Part shown: positions 54,080-61,194 of the stretch, piece by piece | Numbering within the stretch: the stretch's first letter is position 1 | Layout of the letters: every line of letters begins with the position of its first letter | Source: a marine group bacterium Sva0996 bin134 | Lineage (GTDB): Bacteria; Actinomycetota; Acidimicrobiia; Acidimicrobiales; Bin134 | Assembly (NCBI GenBank): GCA_002239105.1 | Contig: MPNQ01000003.1 | Coordinates: 155,316 to 219,315 of the forward strand | Length of the DNA: 64,000 nt | Direction: 5' to 3' | Position numbers and translations under genes: made by a program | Notes under the pieces: model-generated | Databases searched by the model: none | Told to the model about the DNA's origin: nothing | Seen by the model: only the letters and a program-made list of their open reading frames with translations

Positions 54080-55129
54080 TTATTGGTTGCGGCGCCAGCC
54101 GGCGCCGAAGAGGTGGCCGTCGTGGCTTGCTGCCCATACTCGCAGTGTTTCGGTTTCGATCCATTGGCCGTTCTCGGTGGCGTGGTGGGCCTCGCCGCCG
54201 AGCAGGTCTTCGACGTCGCCGCCGATGTTGGCGGGGTCGGAGTGGCCGACGATGGTGCCATCTGGGTTGGCGATGAAAGCGAGCCATTGGCCTTCTGCGG
54301 TGTTGGTGGTGTTGTAGTAGGCGACGGCTGCTTCGAGCCCGGCCAGGGCGCTTTGGGGGCTGGCGAAGTAGGCCATGGTCCCCGACAGGCCGAGCTCGCG
54401 GTATTTGTCGACGGCTTCGGCCACCAGTTGTTGGGTGAACGCGTCGGCGTCGATGTACCAGCCCGAGGCGAACAGCAGCCCGTCGTGCTTGGTCACCCAC
54501 ACGTTTTTCAGCTCGAAGTCGCCTGCGCCGGATCCGATGCCGCCGCTTTCGGGGTTGCGGTACACATAGGACACCCACTTGCCGCTCTCGGTGGCGGAGA
54601 GCATCTGCGGGCCGAACTCATAGCCGTTGGCGTCGGTGCCCACCCAGCCCCTCAAATCAAGGCCGCGGCGCCCGGCGTCGGGATGGGCGATCACCAAGCC
54701 GTTGTCGTCGACGATGAACACGTACCACTGGCCGTCGACGCTCCCGGCGCTGTTGTAGCGGGCCACCGCGGCGTCGAGGCCCTGCGACTCATAGAACGCG
54801 ACCGCGCTGTCCACAACGTGTCGGGTGTACTCGGCGGGGTCGGCTTTGGTCGGGATAGCGGCGATGGCGGCCCGCACGACCTCCTCCACCTCGGCCCGCG
54901 ACAGCCCGGACGCAGCAGGCGGCGCGTCCGCCACGTCCGGGCTGGCCGTCGCGTTCGCGGAGGCGGGGGACCCGGCGGCCAACTCGGCCCGCACGATCTC
55001 TTGCACCTCCGCCCGGGTCAGGCCCGAATCATCGCCTCCGCAGGCGGCGAACAACAGGGCCGCGGCGAGGACCAGCCCCGCAACGGCGACCGCATGGCGC
55101 GCCGGGCCGGCGGTTCCCGTCAGGCCCAT
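54080..55129 (-). CDS. Lipoprotein with two tandem cache-like sensor domains
   Basis: This 349-residue protein has a signal peptide with the lipobox ALLFAAC. Two copies of a short helical repeat follow (SGLTRAEVQEIVRAELA and SGLSRAEVEEVVRAAIA), then two cache-type domains. The repeated cores are DGQWYVFIVDDNGLVIAHPD and EGQWLAFIANPDGTIVGHSD. No kinase or methyl-accepting domain is attached, so it is a surface-bound ligand-binding protein rather than a complete receptor. It follows the secreted protein gene by three bases. Confidence 0.75.
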   Translation of the reverse strand: MGLTGTAGPARHAVAVAGLVLAAALLFAACGGDDSGLTRAEVQEIVRAELAAGSPASANATASPDVADAPPAASGLSRAEVEEVVRAAIAAIPTKADPAEYTRHVVDSAVAFYESQGLDAAVARYNSAGSVDGQWYVFIVDDNGLVIAHPDAGRRGLDLRGWVGTDANGYEFGPQMLSATESGKWVSYVYRNPESGGIGSGAGDFELKNVWVTKHDGLLFASGWYIDADAFTQQLVAEAVDKYRELGLSGTMAYFASPQSALAGLEAAVAYYNTTNTAEGQWLAFIANPDGTIVGHSDPANIGGDVEDLLGGEAHHATENGQWIETETLRVWAASHDGHLFGAGWRRNQ

Positions 55130-55132
55130 CGC

Positions 55133-56014
55133 CTAGAGGCCCCCGTGCTGGCTGCCGTCATCGCTGCCGTCGGTGACCGTCACGTACACGCCTTCGGACG
55201 CTTCGGGCGAGAAGAACGGATCGTCCGGGTCCGTGCTAGCGGTGGAGGAGACATAGACCAGCGCCAGGAAGTGCTCGTGGACGCTGTCATCGTCGGCAAC
55301 CCCCGTCACCGTCACGGTCTGGCCGGCGTCCCAGTTGGAAAAGTTGAAGGTCAGCGTCGTCGGCGACACCGTGCCGGCGCTGACGTCGTCGTGCCAGTTC
55401 CCGCCGCAGCCGGCGCAGGAGACGGTGCCCTTCCCGATGCTGACGGTGACGTTGGCAATGGGCTGCTCGCTCAACTTGACCATGAAGGTGGCAGAGCCGC
55501 CCTCCGCCACAGACAAGGTAGGAGCGCTATGCGAGTCCGAGGCATCCAAGTCGCCGCCGAACAACTCCACACCCGTAAAAGCAGGCACCCGCAACCACAC
55601 ATCGACCTTCTGGCCCACCGACCAGCTCGGGGCGGTGGTGATGGACCACCTCAGCGTATCGTTAGCGTTGGTGAGTGTGCTGGAGACGGCATCAGCCGCC
55701 GCGAACGGCATGGCATCGAGGTACAGGGTCAGGTCCGACTTGAGGTTCGCCGGGATCGTCTTGTTGAGTCGCAAGTCAATCGTGCCGCCCCCGGACGTAA
55801 GCTTGACTATCTCGTACGCCACGCCGCCATGCGTGAAGTCATCGTCGTTGAGCGCCGAACTACACTCGGATCCGGTAGATTGGCTATTGCAACCAAAGCC
55901 GGAAAACGCCACCGTCAGGTCGGCGGAGAGGATGGTGACCCCGCCGTGTTCGGCGGAGGCAGGCCGGGACTCGTGAACAAAAAAGACCGCCAGCGCAACC
56001 AGCGCGACGGCCAA
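55133..56014 (-). CDS. Secreted protein with Calx-beta-like region; start codon probably behind a poly-C tract
   Basis: The frame begins at a TTG (56014) inside a hydrophobic stretch (AVALVALAVFFV) and ends in a signal cleavage site (RPASA). Upstream the frame stays open, reading VRSGVGLRRLSAFLLL, a proper basic n-region, but no ATG/GTG/TTG is in frame there. An ATG at 56087 is joined to this frame only if the 12-nt C tract between them loses one base or gains two. The mature part has APTLSVAEGGSATFMVKLSE, a Calx-beta-like motif, and four to five cysteines. The function is unknown. Confidence 0.65.
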   Translation of the reverse strand: MAVALVALAVFFVHESRPASAEHGGVTILSADLTVAFSGFGCNSQSTGSECSSALNDDDFTHGGVAYEIVKLTSGGGTIDLRLNKTIPANLKSDLTLYLDAMPFAAADAVSSTLTNANDTLRWSITTAPSWSVGQKVDVWLRVPAFTGVELFGGDLDASDSHSAPTLSVAEGGSATFMVKLSEQPIANVTVSIGKGTVSCAGCGGNWHDDVSAGTVSPTTLTFNFSNWDAGQTVTVTGVADDDSVHEHFLALVYVSSTASTDPDDPFFSPEASEGVYVTVTDGSDDGSQHGGL

Positions 56015-56063
56015 CAGCAGAAACGCAGAGAGGCGGCGTAGGCCTACACCAGACCTAACATTC

Positions 56064-56075
56064 GGGGGGGGGGGG
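56064..56075 (-). repeat. 12-nt homopolymeric C tract (G on the plus strand)
   Basis: Twelve consecutive C on the coding strand lie between a candidate ATG (56087) and the signal-peptide frame of the secreted protein. With 12 C the ATG frame stops after ten codons (TAG at 56055-56057). With 11 or 14 C it reads through into the signal peptide. Such tracts are prone to slipped-strand change. Confidence 0.8.
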
Positions 56076-56087
56076 TGTCACGGGCAT

Positions 56088-56265
56088 GCGCCAATCATAA
56101 CCGGCGATGCCGCTCAGCCTAAACCGCGAGGCCGGACGCATCGTCGACGACCCGGCGGCCTTCCCCTGCTCGCGGACGAGGCGGCGGGCAGGACCTGCGC
56201 AACGAGCGCGCCACCCTCACCAGGGCAGGCCAAGCCCCCACCGTGACCGTCTGGCTGTGGAGTGG
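56088..56265. other. Gap with no intact gene
   Basis: The GC-rich sequence between the poly-C region and the duplicated promoter segment contains only out-of-frame remnants. I see no intact gene or RNA here. Confidence 0.3.
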
Positions 56266-56372
56266 GCGAGCCGAAAGCTGTCACTGTGCGCCGTTACACT
56301 GGACGCAATCAGTGGATGAGAGGAGCGCAATGGCGAACGCTCAGGTCGCATCGGCTCGCGATGTGGCTTTCG
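56266..56372 (+). repeat. Duplicated promoter/start segment, copy A
   Basis: About 107 bp match 57888-57993 with roughly ten differences. The copy covers the upstream region (with a TACACT -10-like element and an AGAGGAG ribosome-binding site), the ATG and the first 14 codons (NAQVASARDVA). In copy A these lead into a DnaB fragment; in copy B into a Panacea gene. Confidence 0.88.
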
Positions 56373-56722
56373 GCCTCCAGCCCAGCACTCTCGTCGTGGT
56401 CGGGGCCAGGCCCTCGGTGGGCAAGACCAGCTTCGCTCTGGGCATGGCCGCCCACGCGGCCCTTCGAGCCGACAGGCCGGTGCTTATCTTCTCGTTAGAG
56501 ATGAGCCAGATCTAGCTAAGCCAGCGGATGCTGTGCGTCGAGGCCAGAGTCGACGCCACCCGCGTGCGCACCGGCAAGCTCACAGAACAGGACTGGGCCG
56601 ACCTGAGCACCGCCATCGGTCGTATGGGAGAGGCCCCCATCTGGATCGACGACAACCCCGCCGTCACCATCATGGAGATACGGGGCAAGGCCCGCCGGCT
56701 GCGGCCAAAGAGGACTTGGTAA
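56331..56722 (+). pseudogene. Chimeric pseudogene: Panacea-type N-terminus joined to a DnaB helicase fragment
   Basis: After MANAQVASARDVAFG the frame becomes replicative helicase DnaB: LVVVGARPSVGKTSFALGMA (Walker A), VLIFSLEMSQ, a TAG stop at 56513-56515, then in the same frame QRMLCVEARVDATRVRTG, DWADLSTAIGRM and APIWIDDNP. It ends shortly after IRGKARRLR, before the Walker B motif. The fragment covers roughly a quarter of DnaB and cannot be functional. The TAG interrupts an otherwise conserved stretch. Confidence 0.8.
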
Positions 56723-56814
56723 GCGCTTCCTTCTTCTTGCTGGGGGCCGTGTTGGGGTCGATGGTCGCGGTAGTGGTCCTCTTGGCGCTGTTCCACAAGG
56801 ACGATGACCGGTGA
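56715..56814 (+). CDS. Possible tiny membrane protein (about 32 aa)
   Basis: A short frame directly after the DnaB remnant encodes a single hydrophobic helix (FFLLGAVLGSMVAVVVLLALF) followed by HKDDDR. The composition suits a small membrane protein, but there is no strong ribosome-binding site and the start (TTG or an internal GTG) is unclear. It may be chance. Confidence 0.25.
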
Positions 56815-56891
56815 CGCACCAGGGCTAGAACGGGCCAGCGGACAGCAAAGGGGTTGGCGGCGCCCTCTGGGAGAGTGGTTAGAGTAGTGGG

Positions 56892-57284
56892 ATGGGTGGA
56901 CGTCGAGTTGTGAATGTGGCAGCACTGCCGGGTGCGATGAGCCACCCGAAGTTCACCCACGGCAGGCATCGGCCTGTAGTCCAGTTCATCATGGACTGGA
57001 ACGACCAGCCGGCGATGAGGTCTGAGATGCTCTGCGATGGCCAACCCCCCATCGGCGGGGTGCCGCGCGACCTCGCACTCATTGCGGCCGTGGTGCACGG
57101 CCTGTGCGACCGTGATGGGATTACCGCGCCGGGTTGGGTGTCATCGCATCGGCTGGAGTCGCCGGTCACGATGACCGGCCAGCCAGTGGACGACAACTGG
57201 GGGCAGTGGGTGGTCTCGCAAGCCCCTCAGGTGTGCGCTGACCATGGCATATACTTTGAAGAGGAGATGCTGTCGGCCATATGA
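56892..57284 (+). CDS. Putative antitoxin-like protein (130 aa) of unknown family
   Basis: This 130-residue protein contains RHRPVVQFIMDWNDQP, PRDLALIAAVVHGLCDRDGITAPGWV and a C-terminal ADHGIYFEEEMLSA. This layout resembles a small actinobacterial protein family found beside nucleotidyltransferase-type toxins (a W-V-x-P segment, then RRGIF near the end). Its stop overlaps an ATG at 57281 that opens MNDPDEEFFDTSS, apparently the start of a partner gene lost after about 15 codons. The family assignment is tentative. Confidence 0.45.
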   Translation: MGGRRVVNVAALPGAMSHPKFTHGRHRPVVQFIMDWNDQPAMRSEMLCDGQPPIGGVPRDLALIAAVVHGLCDRDGITAPGWVSSHRLESPVTMTGQPVDDNWGQWVVSQAPQVCADHGIYFEEEMLSAI

Positions 57285-57325
57285 ACGACCCGGACGAGGA
57301 GTTCTTCGACACCAGCTCGGCCGCG
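57281..57325 (+). pseudogene. Truncated start of a downstream partner gene
   Basis: The ATG overlaps the preceding stop (ATGA), as for a translationally coupled partner. Only about 15 plausible codons (MNDPDEEFFDTSSAA) remain before the sequence changes character and an opposite-strand fragment begins at 57329. The missing gene would be expected to be a toxin if the upstream gene is an antitoxin. Confidence 0.35.
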
Positions 57326-57328
57326 GCC

Positions 57329-57742
57329 CTATCTGTTCGCTGTGGAGATCCCGCCTTTGTTGTCGCAGCCGTCGTCGAGGTCGAACGCGTTGCCGCTGCG
57401 CCAGTTCGTCAAGGACTGGTTCGGGGTCAGCTGAATCGGCTCTGCCCCCCATCCTTCAGTGGGGACACCTGCGGTTCGGGCGACTTCGAGTGCCTCCCTC
57501 ACCAGACTTGCGGTGTTGTTGATAGTCACTTCAGTCGAATCGAGCCGCGATTCACTGCTCTTTACCTCCAGATCAGTGCCCGAGCGGAGCGCAAACGCCC
57601 TCCCAAACGCTGACTGGTGTGCATGTAAGCCAAGAGCAGCGAGAAGCGTACGAGCCGCGGCATCTTGCTCGTCCGAATATCCATCCCCGAGGCGAACTCG
57701 GCGAAGCTGCGGGAACGACGTCTTGATCTCCACCCTCGACAA
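57329..57742 (-). pseudogene. Inverted gene fragment, possibly C-terminal part of a Csb1/Cas7-like protein
   Basis: A 137-residue open frame on the minus strand is directly preceded by an in-frame TAG and has only a TTG to start, so it looks N-terminally truncated. The content VEIKTSFPQLRRVRLGDGY, AARTLLAALGLHA, AFALRSGTDLEV and VPTEGWGAEPIQLTPNQSL resembles the C-terminal region of Csb1-like Cas7 proteins. Compare GLGLRLRTACEFEP in the csb1 gene of this window. The identification is tentative. It is embedded between two broken plus-strand genes. Confidence 0.4.
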
Positions 57743-57845
57743 CTATGTGCAGGGGCTTGGCGCCACGCTGCGGATTGCCGCCGTTTTTGAAGGCAACGAG
57801 GAAGAAACCGTCATCCCAATCCAGATCGGTTCCAAGACACGCTAA
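57724..57845 (+). pseudogene. C-terminal fragment of an XRE-family regulator/antitoxin
   Basis: The last 38 codons read STLDNYVQGLGATLRIAAVFEGNEE, then IPIQIGSKTR and stop. This is the typical end of HigA-like XRE regulators, where STLxxYVxALGxxLxxxAxF is conserved. The HTH part is missing; the opposite-strand fragment lies in its place. A broken toxin-antitoxin module is the simplest reading. Confidence 0.55.
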
Positions 57846-57887
57846 GAGCCTGCCGCTCTCACCTTGGCCCAGATGCGAGGGATGGCG

Positions 57888-57993
57888 GCGAGCCGAAATC
57901 TGTCACTGTTCATCGTTACACTGGATGCAATCAGTGGATGAGAGGAGCGCAATGTCAAACGCTCAGGTCGCATCGGCTCGTGATGTGGCTTTG
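57888..57993 (+). repeat. Duplicated promoter/start segment, copy B
   Basis: This is the partner of 56266-56372, covering the promoter region, the AGAGGAG ribosome-binding site and the first 14 codons of the intact Panacea gene. Since the gene is intact here, this is probably the source copy. Confidence 0.88.
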
Positions 57994-58506
57994 GAGATAG
58001 AGCGACGCCTGCCGGGAGTCGGAGAAGTGAAGCTGCACAAGCTGCTCTACTACGTGCAGGGGTACCACCTTGCATGGGAGCAGGGGCCTGCCTTTGCCGA
58101 AGACATCGAGGCATGGGAGCTTGGGCCGGTAGTTGCTCGGCTCTGGCGCAACCGCAAGAACCGAATCTTGGACAAGATCGGCCGCTCATCCCGTCCAAGT
58201 GAAGCGCTACCCGAAAGCGTCCGCGACATCGCTGCCAACGTCATCAGCCGATTCGGCAAGATGAGCGGGACGGACCTCATCAAAGCCACCCACACCGAAG
58301 ACCCTTGGTGTCAGGTCACAGACGAGGGTCAGAACATCGCCAACCAGGTGATCTCCCACCAATCGCTTATCGACTTCTTCAGCGCCGAGCCCGACTGGGT
58401 GCGCCAGATGAGAGAGCATGTCGCGGTCATCCGCGACGACACAGAATTCGTGCCCGATCCGCCGGGCGCCCTCGACGCAGTCATCGCGAAACACTTCCCC
58501 GGGTAG
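57952..58506 (+). CDS. Panacea-domain (DUF4065/SocA-like) antitoxin
   Basis: This 184-residue protein contains VKLHKLLYYVQGYHLAWEQGPAF, EAWELGPVVARLWR and SGTDLIKATHTEDPW, the core of the Panacea (formerly DUF4065) domain. In known systems this domain neutralises many unrelated toxins encoded next to it. An AGAGGAG ribosome-binding site precedes the ATG. A short gene follows six bases downstream as the expected toxin, but it is interrupted. Confidence 0.88.
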   Translation: MSNAQVASARDVALEIERRLPGVGEVKLHKLLYYVQGYHLAWEQGPAFAEDIEAWELGPVVARLWRNRKNRILDKIGRSSRPSEALPESVRDIAANVISRFGKMSGTDLIKATHTEDPWCQVTDEGQNIANQVISHQSLIDFFSAEPDWVRQMREHVAVIRDDTEFVPDPPGALDAVIAKHFPG

Positions 58507-58512
58507 CGCCCA

Positions 58513-58803
58513 ATGGCCTCCCGACTTTGGCAAACGAACGCGAGCGCGCGAATTGACGACTTCATCACGCGCAAGTCTCTGAACGATGCGGACGCCCAGA
58601 CCATCATCCAGTTTGTGCAGCGGCTGGTTATCGACCCCTTCGATGTTCCTGCCAACAAAGATCATGTTGGCGAGTGGCACTGCCGCATTGGCCCATCATC
58701 AACCTACGGTGGAAGCACCTTGGCAGTTTCTTTTTGAATCGACAGGGACTACCGCTACGTCCACATCATTTCATTCGAGGTCTACCCGTTCGTGAGTCGC
58801 TAA
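58513..58803 (+). pseudogene. Panacea-partner toxin candidate with in-frame TGA
   Basis: The frame starts at ATG 58513 (MASRLWQTNASARIDDFITRK, then IIQFVQRLVIDPFD, GEWHCRIGPSSTYGG) and stops at TGA 58735-58737. It continues in the same frame as IDRDYRYVHIISFEVYPFVSR to TAA at 58803. The continuation looks like the natural end of a roughly 96-residue protein, with a beta strand and a basic tail as in small RNase-type toxins. The family is not recognised. Either the toxin is inactivated or translation ends early at 74 residues. Confidence 0.6.
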
Positions 58804-58874
58804 GCGGACCAGACCAATTCCTCAATCGCAATGGCCACTGAGAGGAACTAGACCCTGACTACAACCTGGGGCAG

Positions 58875-59879
58875 CTACTCAGTGGACGGTGGCGGGGTTC
58901 CCATTCGCAAATAGCCAGGATGGGCGTGGTGGCGGAGGTAGTCGATGGGCTCCGCAAAGCGGTTGAGGGTGGTGGCGTCGTCGGTGGGGATGGGGATGGG
59001 GCGCAGGGCGGACTTGGCGGTGGCGGCAAGAGCGTGCTCTAGGAGGTCGGCGGCGGCGCGTATGTGGGCGGCGGTGTTGTTGGGGGTGATCATCTGCTGG
59101 AATGAGTCCGACTGCCCCAGATAGGGGGCGAACCTCCAGTTGGTATGAGAACCGTCGTTCTCGGCGGTGTCGAGCGTGTCGAGAACGGCATCGACAAACG
59201 AGCCTGACGGGGTGGGGCGGAGCTTGCCGGCCATGACGTCGATGTCGTGTTGGTTGTCGAGATGTCGGCGAAGGTGGAGCCGGCCCAGCGCAGTCAGGCT
59301 CTTCTCGATGCTCATGTGGGCGGATTCGAGCGCAGACTCAAAGGTGTTGTCGCGGTCGGAAGGAATCCAACCGCCTTCGGCTGCATTGCCGGGGATGGAC
59401 TCGAGGATTCGGACCAGTTCCAGGTTCTTGCGGTGGGCCTCTTCAAGGTCTTTGAGGGCGAGGCCCCAGTCGTCTCGCAGCACAGCGATCTCCTCGGCAC
59501 ATGGGGCCGAAGGTGGGCAGGGGCGCTGCATGAGGGTGATGCCGTGGGCGTTCGCTTCTCCGAAAACGGAGGACCGGGCATGCTCCAAGCTCCACTCCCA
59601 TTCGCCGATGGTGGCGAGGATCACCTCGCATTTGATCCCGCAGGCGGTTTCAGCCGCTTGGCGCAGGGCGGACTTGGTCGCCCGGCGATCCTCGGCTGAC
59701 GGCCGAGATGTACCGGTGACGATGATGATGTCGATGTCGGATCCGGGTTGCTGAGTCCGCTTGGCAACCGAACCGAAGACCACGACGCGCACAATGTGCG
59801 GGTCATGCTCAGCTATCGCCTCCGCGGCATTGGCGGCATCTTCAAGCGTCGGCGCTTTGTCGACAACCAGGGTCGCCAT
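58875..59879 (-). CDS. MNT-HEPN fusion: nucleotidyltransferase plus HEPN domain in one chain
   Basis: This is a 334-residue protein. The N-terminal minimal nucleotidyltransferase has the GS-x10-DxD motif at G36-S37 and D48/D50 (FGSVAKRTQQPGSDID), as in MntA-type antitoxins. The C-terminal half has a HEPN pattern: AHMSIEKSLTALGRL, then RHLDNQHDIDVMAGKL with an R-x5-H at 205-211. Another basic segment, DYLRHHAHPGYL, lies near the end. In known MNT/HEPN systems the two parts are separate genes and the MNT AMPylates the HEPN RNase. Here they are in one chain. Confidence 0.75.
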   Translation of the reverse strand: MATLVVDKAPTLEDAANAAEAIAEHDPHIVRVVVFGSVAKRTQQPGSDIDIIIVTGTSRPSAEDRRATKSALRQAAETACGIKCEVILATIGEWEWSLEHARSSVFGEANAHGITLMQRPCPPSAPCAEEIAVLRDDWGLALKDLEEAHRKNLELVRILESIPGNAAEGGWIPSDRDNTFESALESAHMSIEKSLTALGRLHLRRHLDNQHDIDVMAGKLRPTPSGSFVDAVLDTLDTAENDGSHTNWRFAPYLGQSDSFQQMITPNNTAAHIRAAADLLEHALAATAKSALRPIPIPTDDATTLNRFAEPIDYLRHHAHPGYLRMGTPPPSTE

Positions 59880-59940
59880 GGGACGAGGATACCAACAAGG
59901 CTCGCCGACCGCGAAGCAAATTAGTTATTTTCAGTATATA

Positions 59941-61089
59941 TCAAACAGCGACGTGCGACTGCGGCTCTTTGGCTCGGAAGTGGGGGATTACGTGGTGGCC
60001 GAATTGGCGGATGGTTTCGAGCATTACCTGTTGGGGGATGGTGCCCATTTGGATCATGCACATGATCTCGTCGCAGCCGACGGCCTCGAGTTCACTCACG
60101 TAGCGGATGGCGTCTTCGTAGTTGCCATAGGCGTGCTCGACGTTGAACGTGCTGGTGGCGTTGGCGCTCAGCGGGATGTTCATCTCGCTGATCTTGGCGT
60201 GGACATTGCCCACCGCCTCGTCGATGGCCGCAGCGGTGTCCTCGTCTTCTGATCCGGCCCTGGGCGGGGGTGTGCCCAGGTTCCAGTGCATGATGGCCTC
60301 GGCGAAGAACCGCTGGCCCCGGGCCCCGATGCGAAACGCCTCGTCTCGGTCGTCGAGGATCGTGGTGGGGCACAGCGCCGAGAACCAGTCGTTGGGATGG
60401 TCGCTCACAAACCGCTCCCCGGTGCGGGTGGCGATGGCCTCGTCGTAGGTCTCCTTCATCAACCGGATTTCGTCGGCACCGGCGAACCCCAGCACTAGGG
60501 CCCCGATGCCCAGTTCGGCGGCCAGCCGCACGGTGTCCACCTTGGTGCAGGCCAGATACAGCGGCGGGTGGGGATCCTGCACCGGCCGGGGCAAGATCGG
60601 GTGCGGCGAGATGTCGAGCAGGCCCTCCCACTCGAACTCCTCATCCCGCCAGCAGTTGGAGATGATCCGCAGCGACTCCTCCACCTGGGCGTAGGTGTCC
60701 TCAGGCTTGACCCCGAACGCCGACATCTCTTGGAGGGTGGCCCCCCGTCCCGCGCCCACGTCGAGCCGTCCGCCTGACAGCACGTCCAGCATGGCAATGC
60801 GCTCGGCCGCCCGCAGCGGGTGGTTGTAGCCGAACGGCATGCACACCACCCCGTGGCCGATGCGGATGCGCGATGTCCGGGCTGCCACCCAGGTCAGGAA
60901 GATCTCCGGGGCGCTCATATGGGCGTACCACTTCAAGCAGTGGTGCTCCACCGCCCAGATCCGGTCGAACCCCACCTCCTCGGCCAGCACCGCCTGGTCC
61001 ACGCAATCGCGGATGACCTGCTGCTCGGTCTCACGAGACGGATCGGCCATCTGGGCTTCAAAGATCATGGAGAATTTCACGGCCATCAT
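59941..61089 (-). CDS. LLM-class flavin-dependent oxidoreductase (bacterial luciferase-like)
   Basis: This protein has about 382 residues. The luciferase-like features are GFDRIWAVEHHCLKWYAHMS, SRIRIGHGVVCMPFGYNHPLRAAERIAMLDVLSGGRLDVGAGRG (abbreviated) and PRPVQDPHPPLYLACT. The ATG at 61089 begins the conserved MAVKFSMIFE; the open frame upstream to 61188 overlaps the promoter shared with the divergent acyl-CoA dehydrogenase. It is probably an FMN- or F420-dependent monooxygenase or dehydrogenase in lipid catabolism. Confidence 0.88.
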   Translation of the reverse strand: MMAVKFSMIFEAQMADPSRETEQQVIRDCVDQAVLAEEVGFDRIWAVEHHCLKWYAHMSAPEIFLTWVAARTSRIRIGHGVVCMPFGYNHPLRAAERIAMLDVLSGGRLDVGAGRGATLQEMSAFGVKPEDTYAQVEESLRIISNCWRDEEFEWEGLLDISPHPILPRPVQDPHPPLYLACTKVDTVRLAAELGIGALVLGFAGADEIRLMKETYDEAIATRTGERFVSDHPNDWFSALCPTTILDDRDEAFRIGARGQRFFAEAIMHWNLGTPPPRAGSEDEDTAAAIDEAVGNVHAKISEMNIPLSANATSTFNVEHAYGNYEDAIRYVSELEAVGCDEIMCMIQMGTIPQQVMLETIRQFGHHVIPHFRAKEPQSHVAV

Positions 61090-61194
61090 TGAAGCATCCC
61101 CGGCCTTCTGAGCCCGAATGGAGGCGAATACACCCTCGGTTGTGCCCCGTCCGGTGGGGCCTGCCCAAAACCCTCTGGCTACCATCAACGCGGC

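Noticed and set aside
54083..56041. A 652-codon plus-strand open frame over the cache lipoprotein and the Calx-beta-like gene
   Set aside because: The opposite strand encodes proteins with signal peptides and domain repeats; the plus frame is low-complexity Gly/Arg/His-rich shadow.
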